A stretch of DNA of 64,000 nt from the NCBI GenBank assembly GCA_029891385.1, contig CM057235.1, forward strand, positions 21,383,120-21,447,119. Reading direction: 5' to 3'. Position 1 is the first letter of the stretch; every line of letters starts with the position of its first letter. The translations under genes were made by a program, and so were the position numbers. The notes beneath the pieces were generated by a model, which did no database searches, was not told the DNA's origin, and was given only the letters and a program-made list of their open reading frames with translations. The stretch is from Erythroxylum novogranatense (lineage: Eukaryota > Streptophyta > Magnoliopsida > Malpighiales > Erythroxylaceae). Of this stretch, positions 12,511-22,766 are shown piece by piece.

Positions 12511-12756
12511 TTATATAGCTTTAGGGTTTGAAATTTGGTAGGAATGCCAAACTTCCCTTTTCTTCCTTCCTCTTCCCTTCGACGATCGTGATCTTCTTCC
12601 CTTGGAGTTCTTCCCCTTCATTGTGGTTGATGAGCTGCTAGAAGCCTTGGGAAAGTTGATGTTTTGTTTGGCTTTGGAGAATCATCGTTGGTGTTAGAAG
12701 TTGAGAGAGTTTTCGGAGATTTTAGGGTTACCGTTCGATTCTTCGATTTGGTAAGT
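12511..12756 (+). promoter_or_regulatory. TATA-like box and first donor-like site in LTR 2
   Basis: TTATATAGC at 12511-12519 is the best TATA-like box in this LTR and is followed after about 230 bp by TTTG/GTAAGT at 12751, a match to the plant donor consensus. If transcription starts near 12540, a first leader exon of about 210 nt would end here. Predicted from pattern only. Confidence 0.45.
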
Positions 12757-12904
12757 CTATTGTGTTTAATGTTGTTATTTATTGTGGTTGTTGCATTTAT
12801 GGTGTTTAATGTGTTAGATGTGAGTAGTTAAGTGTGTTTAATGCTAGTTTATAGAGAGAGAATGGTTGAAAATGGCGAAAAAATTGATCGGAGAAGACGA
12901 AAAT

Positions 12905-13085
12905 CGCTCGGACGTCGCGACGTCTGCAATTAGCCTCGCCGCGACGAGCCAGTGCGTGCTCGCCGCGAAGAGCGGGCCGAGTCGCTGCGACGAGCGTGTG
13001 GATATTCGTCGCGACGAGCGTGCTTCCACGCCACGACGAGCGTCCCTTTTCACACCGCGGCGAGAGGCAGTAAGCCGCGGCGACG
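12905..13085 (+). repeat. CpG-dense palindromic cluster in LTR 2
   Basis: Within an AT-rich element about 180 bp is strongly GC- and CpG-rich and built from degenerate copies of CGTCGCGACGAGCG, many self-complementary. The comparable place in LTR 3 (16330-16445) holds words such as GCTCGTCGCAGCG and CTCGCCGCGGCG. It lies between the two donor/acceptor-like sites, that is in the putative first intron. Confidence 0.7.
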
Positions 13086-13519
13086 GACAGATTTTTGAGA
13101 TGAATTGATTTGGTTTTTAGGGAATAACTTTTAGCGTAGGCCTCCAATTGAGGTAATTCTGGATTCGTTGTAAACTAGAGAAAGAGGTCTACAATTGTGG
13201 TAGAGATTGAGAGTTTGAATTTTAATTAGAGGGATCGTAATTATCGAAAGAGAATCTATTATAGTTTCAAATGCAACCTAAGAGTTATGTTGTGACAATT
13301 GGAGTATAATTAGAGTTTGAATGAGAGATTTATGAAATTGATGGATACTATTGACCTAGTGAATAGTGAATTTTGGTTGTGAAGCGAGAAATAGCGAAAT
13401 TGGATTAGAGCGCTAGAAAATCATGATCATGCATCGTACAATTTTGAATTAAGACATGTGCATTATCAAATTCCTTTGATTGAGCACCTAGTGATGAGAA
13501 TTCGTTTGTATTGTTATAG

Positions 13520-13586
13520 AGGCACCGTTGGATCGTCAGTCCACGGATATTGCTGGTACTTCCAGGCAGTAGCTCGGAAGTTACAG
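13520..13586 (+). other. Exon-like block in LTR 2 (67 nt)
   Basis: An acceptor-like TTGTATTGTTATAG ends at 13519 and a donor-like ACAG/GTGAGTAACCTAG begins at 13587. The block is exactly as long as its counterpart in LTR 3 and shares ACTTCCAGGCAGTAGCTCGG with it. The donor-side word GTAACCTAG is present in the other copies too. Leader exon is inferred. Confidence 0.5.
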
Positions 13587-13878
13587 GTGAGTAACCTAGT
13601 TGGTTCCTCAATCTTTGTGTGTTAAGTGTTCTATGAATGTGTGATTTGTTGTTAATGTGAGTGTTGTGAATGCGAGATAAATGTGCTGTGATTGTGTAAA
13701 TTGTTTGATAATGTGAGTCCTTGTGATTGTGAATCAGTGTATAGAATTATGAGTAAGTGTTCTGAATACGATCATTTGAATCGATTGAATTGTGTTATTG
13801 ATTGTGCAAGTGTGAGTGCATGCTAGGCATGATTAAAAGCGGTAAATTAACAGTTGTGACTGGAGCAATTAGTGATAA

Positions 13879-13891
13879 GAGCTTTAAGCTC
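13879..13891 (+). other. Hairpin GAGCT-TTA-AGCTC in LTR 2
   Basis: A perfect five-bp stem with three-nt loop in the segment between the exon-like block and the 3' acceptor-like site, at the same relative position as the hairpin arrays of the other LTRs. Confidence 0.6.
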
Positions 13892-14273
13892 TATTATCAG
13901 TGAAAATGGCCCAAGGCTAAAAAGGGAATAGTGCATACACAGAGGGCTCTCCTATCCCTAATGTGAGCGGGAAGTAGTGCATACCCTGAGGGCTCTCCTA
14001 CTTGCCAAAAATGCGATTATTGTGAAATGTGCCCGAATCGGGACAATATTGATGCTCAGTCACAACACTGACATAAAATGAGAATTGGCATGCATTATGC
14101 ATCTGACTGTGTTGTGAAAAGTGAGAATGCATGTAGTATGTGATAATTTCTCAGTGACCTATCTAATGTATGATTATAGTGAAAATGTGTAAAGTGTCTG
14201 ATAGTGTTCCGATTGTGTATCGTGACTGTGTGATATATTGTGATATATTATGTGTATATGCATGAGTTGGGTG

Positions 14274-14338
14274 AACCATCGATGATGGTTTCTCATTGAG
14301 TTCGCAAACTCACCCAACATTGCAAATATTTTTCAGGA
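14274..14338 (+). promoter_or_regulatory. Conserved hairpin pair and acceptor-like site in LTR 2
   Basis: Stem AACCATC-GAT-GATGGTT (14274-14290), stem TGAGTT-CGCA-AACTCA (14297-14312), then TGCAAATATTTTTCAGGA (14321-14338) with the acceptor-like AG at 14335-14336. All three are repeated in the same order in the other Tekay-like LTRs of the window. Confidence 0.55.
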
Positions 14339-15159
14339 TAGCGTTAGTAGATTTCTAGCTCCCGAGATAGACGTTTCCTGCTGTGCGAGTGCGTGGGCAA
14401 GTGTAGCGATGGCACACAGGTCGGTCAGCTAGGGCGATTTTGGGGATGACTTAGTATAGACTTTTGTTTCAGTTTCTTTTTTGAGATATTGTATTAAGAC
14501 TGTAGGGGACTGATAGACTTGTCTATATTTTGGATTGATAATATGAAATGAAAGATTATTGTGGTTTTAAAATTTTAGTGATTTGCATAATGCGGTTTAA
14601 TTATACTGATGCCATGCGAGTATTTAGTGATAGTTGCGAGCGTAGCACTTTCTTGCTGTGGGATATGCGTCGGAACGACCCACGGGCGTCCCAGTGCGTG
14701 CCCTATGGTAAGGGGGCGCTACACTTATAACAGATTGGAGAAACTAATACTTCTTTTTCTTGCTCGTCCAGGATCAGTGTAGCGCCCCCTTACCGTAGGG
14801 TATGTACCGGGACGCCCGTAGGTCATTCCGATACATATCTTACAACAAGGGTGCACTACGCTATCAAAACAATCACTACAATACTTCACATGGCATCAAA
14901 ACTAAACACATCGGTAATAATAACAATCACTAATATGAGAATCCAAAATACTTTCTCATTTCATTTCATTAAAACCATGAATATACAACTGCCACTGCTC
15001 ACTGTCTGCACAAATCCAAAAGGAAACTAAAATAACTCCTAACTCGGTCATCCCCAAAAGTTCCAGTTGACCGACCTGTGTGCCATAACTTCTCTTGCCA
15101 ACACGATCTCTAAGGCAGGAAAAGTCTCTCTCTCTGGAGCTAGGAGTCAATTAACACTG

Positions 15160-15224
15160 TCCTGAAAAATATTTGCAATGTTCGGTGAGTTTGCGAACTC
15201 AGCGGGAAACCATCATCGATGGTT
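15160..15224 (-). promoter_or_regulatory. Conserved hairpin pair and acceptor-like site in LTR 3
   Basis: On the sense strand: AACCATC-GAT-GATGGTT (15224-15208), TGAGTT-CGCA-AACTCA (15201-15186), and TGCAAATATTTTTCAGGA with AG at 15163-15162. Identical to the LTR 2 words although the two LTRs are otherwise clearly diverged. Confidence 0.55.
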
Positions 15225-15439
15225 CACTCAACTCATGCATATACAACCAATTCATAGAATATCACATAGTAACACATTCAGAAATATCACATGCGTTATT
15301 ATTTCACAAATATAAGGCGTTTCGCCTTTCACACTGTCCATATTTAATCATTTGTGTATGTAATGCACATGTGACACTTTCCATTTTATTATGTTGTTTT
15401 GACCGTGTGCCTAATCTGTCCCAAAAATGGGCTCATTAA

Positions 15440-15560
15440 CGGTGAGCCTGTGGCTCTGAATTACGGTGGGCTTGAAGCCCTGATACGGTGAGCCTGTGGC
15501 TCTGAATTACGTTAGGCTCAAGGCCCTGTTGCGTTGAGCTTTAAGCTCTAAAATACGGTG
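15440..15560 (-). repeat. Hairpin array with compensated stems in LTR 3
   Basis: Repeats of about 24 bp, each carrying a hairpin: GAGCC-TGT-GGCTC (15444-15456), GGGCT-TGA-AGCCC (15468-15480), GAGCC-TGT-GGCTC (15490-15502), a weaker GGC-TCAAG-GCC (15515-15525) and GAGCT-TTA-AGCTC (15536-15548). Stem positions 2 and 5 change in pairs (A-T to G-C, C-G to T-A), which keeps the fold. Confidence 0.75.
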
Positions 15561-15805
15561 GCTGCTCCGGTCACAACTGTCATTATCTGAACATGCCTTT
15601 ATGCATAAATTCATATGTCTCAATTCATAGTAATTAGCATTTTTCACACAATTTACACTTCGATATCAAGTACTCAATGCTTCGGACACCTATGGTCCGG
15701 AACCAATCAAAATCAAAGTACACATAAGCCCTCCATTCATCTCCGCATGGCAAAAATGCATAAATTTAAACACATAAAGATTGAGGAACCAACTAGGTTA
15801 CTTAC

Positions 15806-15872
15806 CTATAACTTCCGAGCTACTGCCTGGAAGTCTCAGCTACGTCGGAGGATCGACGTTCCACAAGAGCCT
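15806..15872 (-). other. Exon-like block in LTR 3 (67 nt)
   Basis: Sense-strand acceptor-like TGATTGCTTTAG before AGGCTC at 15872, donor-like ATAG/GTAAGTAACCTAG from 15805. An upstream donor-like CAA/GTAAGT lies at 16709-16704. Same length and shared sequence with the block in LTR 2. Confidence 0.5.
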
Positions 15873-17549
15873 CTAAAGCAATCAGAATATAAAAATATTA
15901 CCAATTGCACATTTTACAATAGTCAATAATGCATATGCAACGATTTAAAATGCGTACTATACATATTTATGACAATTCCGGTACCATCCCCAAATCTTTC
16001 CATCTCAACTCTTTTTCTCTAAAAGATCGAAATTCATAGACTCCATAGCTCATTTAATGTAATTTAGAACTCCACAAGTTACATTCCAATATATGGGAAC
16101 TATCTTCATATCGAAATCATATTCACTATTCATTATTCAGTTCCATCCAAAAATCGAGAACTTTCAAAATTGATTCAGAACTTTCATTTCTATAAATTTG
16201 TAGTCCTTAGTCTCTAAATTGAAATAAATCAAAAACCAACTCAATTGGACTAATACATCAAAACTTATAATTCAGGAACCAAATCACTCCCAAAAGAGAA
16301 GTCCTCATCATGCCAAGAAGGTTGCTCATGCAAGGCGTATGCGATGAGCGCATCATGGCGTGATCGCCACGCCGCCACAAGATCGTCTTCGCTCGTCGCA
16401 GCGTGTGAAAGGAAAATTGCTCGCCGCGGCGTGTAACCCCAGAAACACGTCCGAAACCTAGATTTTCTCCTTCTGACAAATTTTAATCCAACTGTTCTCC
16501 TTCAAACACTCCTTAAACAACTTAATACACTCAAAACAACTAATCCCTAAACTCAATTCCATCAAATAACCGTTATCCCTCAATTACCAAAACAAAACAA
16601 GATAAAATCATCAACTCATATCATCCGAAACCTATACATTTCCCATTCATCAAATACTCTAATAAATCCTCAAATCAAACTATCTAAAACAAGAAGGGTA
16701 AGAACTTACTTGATTTAAATCTTCAAAAGTGTCCAACCCTACTAACTCAAACACACCCACGGTTGTCACCTAAACCCACACCAACCATTATCTTCTCCAT
16801 CACAAAGCTCAAGGATAGTTTATAGGTGAAGAAGAAAGCAATTAAGCAAGAAGAAAATGAAGGAAAGTGAGCAAGGAGGAGATCCACGAAGAAGGAGAAG
16901 AAAATCATCAAGGAGAGCAATCTTTTTCTTTCAAAGGTAAGAGAGCCTCGTGGGAAGCAAAATCAAAGAGCAAGGGTTTTAAAAGTCAACAATTTAAAAG
17001 CTTATGGCTTGTTTGGCAATTCAATTGCCACTAGACCAGTCCGAAAAGCCTAAATCCAGTTTCTTATGCTAAATTCTCCCAAATTTCCAATGAATCTAAG
17101 CAACAAATCCTAAAATCATAACTCTAATTTTCCAGTGCCATTGGCCAGTCAATTTCGGAACTAGAAATCCAATTAATCTGTCATTTAGTCATTTTTCCGA
17201 TCCGGACCTATTACTCCAAAAATCTCAGAAAATTTTCTAAAAATCCTCAAAAATATAAAACACATGATCATACACTTCAATTCCATATTTCAAACCCGTA
17301 GATCTCATTTTACACTCCAATTCAATATTCAAAGCATAATCTACACAATTATCACCGAATTTCCAATTTACACAATTATACCGGGAATATGTCATACATG
17401 CATGTACCTGCATATACTAATGCAACAATGATCATTTATCAATAAATATAGAGGCCAAATAATGCATGAACATGCCAAAATATGAATGCACAAGCCTAAC
17501 CCATTCCAGATTACCACTATACCCATCCCATCAGTGACGGGATGTTACA

Positions 17550-18815
17550 ATCAGTCCACTCCTTACAACATCTATATCTAGATTGTACAGAGGAGGTACT
17601 AGGCTTAAGAGGCTCTAATAAAAATTCAAACAATAGCTTACCACTTCTTTCATTGAGGTAATGACCGTTTCATCTTCCCTGATAATGTGGGAGATGGTGT
17701 TCCGTTTTCCGCTTTTCCTCACAACAACATGAAAGTATTTGGTGTTCTTGTCATCCTCAGTGAGATGTGTGCATTTAGCTTTTTGTTAATAATAGTGTCT
17801 TTCAGCATCTATAAGAAAATTACATGCTTCCTTTTAGTCTTCATCTTTTGATTCAATTTAGTGTCTTTAGGATTGTTTAGGGAAGCCTTATAGGCAATTT
17901 GAAAAGCCTCTTGTGCTTCCTTGATCTTGGTAGAGATGTTCCCATATGCCTCAGAGTTTAAAGATTCCATAGGGTATTTCAAGTCCTTTAGTTTCCTATA
18001 TAGTGCAAATTGGGTTGTCCCCTCCACCACCCTCTCCCAACGCCACTGTCTATGTTCTCCTATATCTGAGGGTGTTTCAACCACATATTGAAAAACTTGA
18101 AGGGTTTTTTACCCTGTAGTTCCATTCGATTGATGTTCATTAGGACTGGGCCGTGATTAGATTCTACTTTCATTTCCAAGAAATGTGCAAGGCAATTATA
18201 CCCCAAAGAATCCCATGCTTGGTTCAGGATTACCCTATCGAGTTTAGCCCATATTTGGTTTTTGCTATAAGTATGGAACTCCCCTCTACTTGGAGCATCC
18301 TCCAACCCTAATACCAATATGAAGTCTAAAAGGTCTTTAAGAAGATAAGCCAAGGGAGGCTGGCATCCTAGCCTTTCCTTTACTGCACAAATACAGTTAA
18401 AGTCACCCAAAATGATCCAAGGCCTCTCTGGTTCCATATTCACTCCCTTAAGTTTCTACCAAAGCTCCCTTCTTTTGGTGACAATATATAAACCGTATAT
18501 AAATGATATTGCAAAGGACAATTATGAAATACTGCATTGTATTCTAGCATGAATGTACTAATCTCCTATCTCTAAGACCTGACACTTGTAAAGAGAGAGA
18601 TCCCAAATAATGCACATTCTACCTCCAGTAATAGATCAAAAATTGCGACAGCATTCCCACCCTCCAAATCTGTTTCTCATCATCTTTTTCAAACTATTTG
18701 AGGTTAACTTAGTTTCTAGTAAACAAGCAATCTTACACTTGTTTTGTCTCATGAGGTTGACAACACCATGTTATCTCGAGGCCTTGTTTAGGCCTCGGAC
18801 ATTCCATGAAAGTAA
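17550..18815 (-). pseudogene. LINE copy 2 ORF2, endonuclease part
   Basis: The N-terminal, endonuclease part of ORF2 to the right of the third solo LTR. The block at 18060-18443 has WIILGDFNCICAVKERLG (the GDFN motif), then GLEDAPSRGEFHTY and VESNHGPVL, matching the conserved order of plant LINE endonucleases. 17809-18084 carries the linker with FALYRKLKDLK and the Lys-rich spacer before RT. Upstream, 18450-18815 still encodes the start of the endonuclease (DDEKQIWRVG, then SFIYGLYIVTKRREL) but in other frames with stops. The segment 17640-17810 is the connector to RT. Confidence 0.85.
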
Positions 18816-18817
18816 CT

Positions 18818-20649
18818 TCATTTTTCAGGTAGGGGAGGCCTCCCCCCTCCTGTTCTCCTTGGGGCTTCACTAGTTCTCATACCTACTTCCTCCCTGTTAC
18901 TGCCCAATTGCCTTATAGTTCTCTTCTCATTCCCTATCCTATTCAATTGTATCATGACTGCCTTTCCCTTGCTAGCATTCATATAATTTTGTATCTTCTG
19001 CCATACCCCCTTATTAACATTGTTGGAAGTCATCTAAGGTTGACATTTCTTTCCCCTTAATCCAATGATATCTCCGCTACTTTCCATTCCTTCAGTACAA
19101 ACTTCCTTCTGTAGTTACTGTTCTCCCTCCCTGAAGGGTATTGCCTTTTAAGCTTTTGATTATTCTGGTAGTACCTTTTTTGTTTCCTAGTTAGACTGGT
19201 TCCTCTCTTTATCTTCCTCAATAGTTTTAGTATTGCTTGTAGTTATAGTGTCCCTTTTTTGTTATTTCTTGTTTTTTCCTTTACAATCAAAGGGCTATGA
19301 CCAAATTTCTTACAATGGATGTAGTAATTTGGGAAGGTCTCATAGTTCACTAATTGAGTGTATCTTATGCATCTAAACAGTTTCACTTCGAAACTTATCA
19401 CAGATATGATGAAGACATCAACTTCAACTAGTAATCTTGCACATCTTATTCGGGACTTGTTGCTAGTGATCTTATCTATTCACAGAGGCTTGCCTATTCG
19501 GGAACTAAGCTTTGAGATCCCTCTTTCATTCCACAGTTCTAATGGTACATTTGGTAGCTACACCGATATAGGAACTTCCATGAATTCATTGCAATCAAAT
19601 GCAAATCTTGGGGATAGTCTCTTCAGAAGCAAAGTTCTCCCTTACACTACATACGGACCTCCTACCAACACAGTGGTGCGATCTTCTTCTGTGTTGAATT
19701 AGAATATCAACCAACCCTGGCTATGAGGTAGAATTCTGTACTGTACTTTCCATTTCGTTATTTGCCCTTCCAACGCCTTCATCCCTGGGAACCGTCCTGT
19801 GAAGCACCCCACCAGGCAGTAACCCTATGTTTGCTCAATTTCAGATACATCTTCATTCTCCATAGTAACCTCATCCTCTACTTGCACTTATTCAAGTTGT
19901 AGCCCTTATGTCAGCTTTCTGTTATTTCTGAATAGGCTGACATAAGAAGGTTTAGTGTTGCCTTCACCATTCTTGTCTGAAGTTGGTTCTAGCATTCTAT
20001 CGAACATCTTCGAGGTAGTTTCCTCTTCCTTTGAGCCCGATGCTTCTGTAGTTACATTCTCCCCATCTATATCCTCTTCATCTATGGATGCATCCTCATC
20101 CCCAAGCTCTTTAATACACAACAACCCAGTACCCACATTTTTTCTAGATTTAGTAACTTACCTTCCCTGTTCTCGAAACCCGACTGCTCTTGTCTTTCCC
20201 TCTTTTCCCTGCTTCCCCTTGCTTGTTCCTGTCTACCAAGACCAACATTGGATTCTTCTACTACTTTCATTATCATCTGATTGTTTTTCTTCGCCTTAAC
20301 ATTTCCTTGATTCCTACCTTGCAGTATTGCTTTTGTTGCTCCAACTCTGCTTACTCTCGAAGCCATGTTCACTTCCCTCGCCTCTACATTTCCCAGAGGC
20401 CTACCTTTATGTGTTTCTCTTGTCACACCTTCCCTGTTTACTCCCGAGGCTAGGTGTAAAGCATTTCTGTCCCTTGCATTGTTCTACTATTAGCTATTGT
20501 CATCGTAGGAAGGTTCGACGCATTTACCTCTTGCATTTCCTTTTCGGCATTGCCTTGATTTCCCATAGGTTGCTTTCAGTGTTCTCTGCCCATAAACCCA
20601 TTACATAGTTGGCTGTAATGTCTCTCCCTTTATGTTTTTTCTTTCCCAT
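18818..20649 (-). pseudogene. LINE copy 2 ORF1: DUF4283/zinc-knuckle protein, broken
   Basis: The start at 20649 (MGKKKHKGRDITANYVMGLW) is chosen because copy 1 has a matching start. A polar N-terminal region follows, then KPSYVSLFRNNRKLT (19906-20136) leading into DUF4283 on the minus strand at about 19260-19740, which includes SKLGSRIGKPLWIDKITSNK and a decayed zinc knuckle (CKKFGH). The C-terminal tail at 18818-19033 is basic and ends in PPLPEK just before ORF2. Stops split the frame. The long plus-strand frames across this region are antisense shadows. Confidence 0.8.
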
Positions 20650-20825
20650 GCCTCAGACCCAAGGAGGTTGGTAAGGTTTAACCCTGAACTAGATCTTAGA
20701 TGGTATCTCTTTCTGTTGCAACACGTTAAATCGATGCAGAATCGAGCCAAGGAGAAGATTGTTGCTTGCCGTAAGGTGTGCGGTGCCTTAAAAAAAATCA
20801 CCAAGGGTGAGAGCACTCTCGTCTG

Positions 20826-22085
20826 AACACTCGAATGATTCTATAGGTGGTGGTGCATGGTCATGCTTAGTTGGTAGAGCAATTTGTCTAGTTAATTCTG
20901 TTAGCCAACAAGACCTCAACCTAGAATACTTTTAACCCTAAATTCTCCCAACGCTAGAATTAACATTAGGTCAAATTGAGCTCGAGCCCTTCTAACCTAA
21001 GTCAAACTCAAAAATAATTAATCAAGTCTCAACCCAAGACATAAAGCCTAGGCTCGAACTCGTACCACGCCTAAGCCATTATTTTAGATTTTTAGTTATT
21101 AAATAAAAATTAAATACTTTTTAATGAAAAATTTAATCTAAAATTCAAAAAGTTAAAAATACTAATAATATGGATATTATTTATTTTAAATGATTTATAA
21201 ATAATATGGACACTATCATTAATTATTTTAGATATATTAATGAACTTCTCCATATAAATTTGAAATATACCATAACAAATGTCATATCAATTAGTAAATA
21301 TGCTTGGTAAAAGAAAAAAGATTGTTTAAAAGTGTTACATCATATTTTGTTAAGATAAGTTAATACTATTCATTTTATAAAAAATATTTTTACTCATTCA
21401 TTTTTTAAATTGGATCGATTCTCTAATATTATAGGCTTTAAGTTCAATTTTAAAATATAATATTGAATCTTTTAAACTCCTTGTTTTTGTTAAATTGTCT
21501 AAACTCTAATATAAATTTATATTTATTTCATTTCTTTATTAAATTAATATTGCTATGTCTAATCTCTTACGTTTCACAAAAATTAATTAAAATATATTTA
21601 TTTAATTTTTTAAAATTAGTGTCGTTTAAAAACTATTATCTATTTTTGTCACTTTTAGTTTATCTAAGTCTAATAACAAAGTAGTCTTCCTTTAAAATTT
21701 GTACATTTGATCTACAATTTAAATTTTAGTTTTTTCATTCTTTTGAAATATTAATTTTTTCACATTCATTATACCTAAAGAATTGTAATGACTTAAAGAA
21801 ACTAGCATAACTTAAAACATGAGTTAACGTTTAAACAAATAAGATATAATAATTAAAAAGGATAACAAAAATATTAAGTACAACTAAAAACTGAAGTTGA
21901 GTTAACGAGTGGTGACAATATTACGAAGTTTTCTTATAATTCTACATTTATAAATATTCTTATATAAATTATTCCTAATTATGCAATAATTAAATTAAAT
22001 GAATATTCAACATATGGTAATTAATAATTAAATATACCTTCATTGTTGAATATTTGTTCAAAGAAACTATCAATTGGAAGGTTGG
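20826..22085. other. AT-rich gap without recognisable gene
   Basis: About 1.26 kb, very A/T-rich from 21080 onwards. I find no conserved protein phrase in any frame and no RNA gene. A short TTAGTTGGTAGAGC near 20868 resembles a tRNA A-box but has no matching B-box or cloverleaf. The segment was once continuous with 44853 onwards, before LTR A2 inserted. Confidence 0.6.
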
Positions 22086-22766
22086 TGTAACATCCCGTCC
22101 CCATATCAAGGGTTAGGACTCGAAATTTTAGTACATGTGAGCTCAATGAGAGATTAAGGAAATGCATTCTCTTGCTCATGCATAATATTAGCATATATGC
22201 ACATAAATATTGAATCTTTGCACATAAAAAAAAAGTGGTACATGCATTCATTAACAACTTTCGAGTATAATTGTTGTTAAATGTGATTTTTGTTAAAAGA
22301 ATGAGAATTAGAGGTAGTAGAAAGAGTGATCTAGGTATGAGTTGTTATAAGGAGAGAGTTGGAAACAAAATTGGTAGTGATCTAGAAAATGTTCACTAAG
22401 TGTGCTTCAGTCTGTTAGCCATAACGTTTTCTCTAGTTATCCAAATGAGATTATTCTTTTTTTGGATTAAACTAGAAACCTATGGCTACATTTCTTATGA
22501 AGATATCGAATTTCAATTCTATCTCTAAGAGTCTCAAAATTTGTCATGAAGTGAGAACTCAGTGTAGTACATTGGTGGATGAATGTAAAATTCATCTTCG
22601 GACTTTAAATGAAAATTAGGATTGATCTAGACAGATTTTGGTAAAGTTGCCTTCTTGAGAGTTGTAGATATTTCTATTATCTTTCCAACGGTATATAGTA
22701 TGAGAATTTTGGGCATTGGAGTCGAAACTCATGCCTAAAACATCTTTTTAGTTACTGTTTATGAAC

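Larger units (their letters stand above)
11969..14723 (+). mobile_element. Solo LTR 2 (gypsy, Tekay-like)
   Basis: A unit of 2755 bp that starts TGTAACATCCCG and ends GGGGGCGCTACA, flanked by the 5-bp duplication CTTAT (11964-11968 and 14724-14728). It sits inside ORF2 of LINE copy 2, 60 bp from LTR A1. Sense is plus. It contains, in order, a TATA-like TTATATAGC (12511-12519), a donor-like GTAAGT (12751), a CpG-rich palindromic cluster (12905-13085), the exon-like block, hairpins and the acceptor-like site described separately. No coding capacity was found; open frames across the CpG-rich cluster are not supported by anything else. Confidence 0.92.
14778..17549 (-). mobile_element. Solo LTR 3 (gypsy, Tekay-like)
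   Basis: A unit of 2772 bp that begins TGTAGCGCCCCC and ends GGGATGTTACA on the plus strand, flanked by ATCAG (14773-14777 and 17550-17554). It is the reverse orientation of LTR 2 and lies only 49 bp from it in the same LINE ORF2, so the two cannot be the ends of one element. Its plus-strand start matches the start of the gypsy LTRs at 55886 and 63936 (TGTAGCGCCCCCTTACCG), so it belongs near that coding element. Sense is minus. Confidence 0.92.
4990..20825 (-). mobile_element. L1-type LINE copy 2, split by three solo LTRs
   Basis: A nearly full-length LINE on the minus strand, same family as copy 1. From right to left: 5' leader (20650-20825), ORF1 (18818-20649), ORF2 (pieces 17550-18815, 14729-14772, 11909-11963 and 5480-7365), 3' UTR with a tandem repeat (5104-5480), and a probable poly(A) seen as a T-rich tract on the plus strand near 4990-5003. 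Removing the three LTRs and one copy of each 5-bp duplication restores a continuous ORF2 alignment, for example the family phrase around SAFFKK at the left edge of the first LTR. No convincing target duplication for the LINE itself was found. Confidence 0.85.

Noticed and set aside
12866..13108. Open frames on both strands across the CpG-rich patch of LTR 2
   Set aside because: GC-rich repeats lack stop codons by composition; no family resemblance and not kept in LTR 3.
11969..17549. LTR 2 and LTR 3 as the two ends of one element
   Set aside because: They are inverted relative to each other, have different target duplications and only LINE DNA between them.
19358..20608. Long plus-strand frames opposite LINE ORF1
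   Set aside because: The minus strand carries the recognisable DUF4283 and KPSYVSLFRNN phrases; these are antisense shadows.
20855..20925. tRNA-like A-box (TTAGTTGGTAGAGC)
   Set aside because: No B-box, anticodon stem or acceptor pairing could be found at tRNA spacing.
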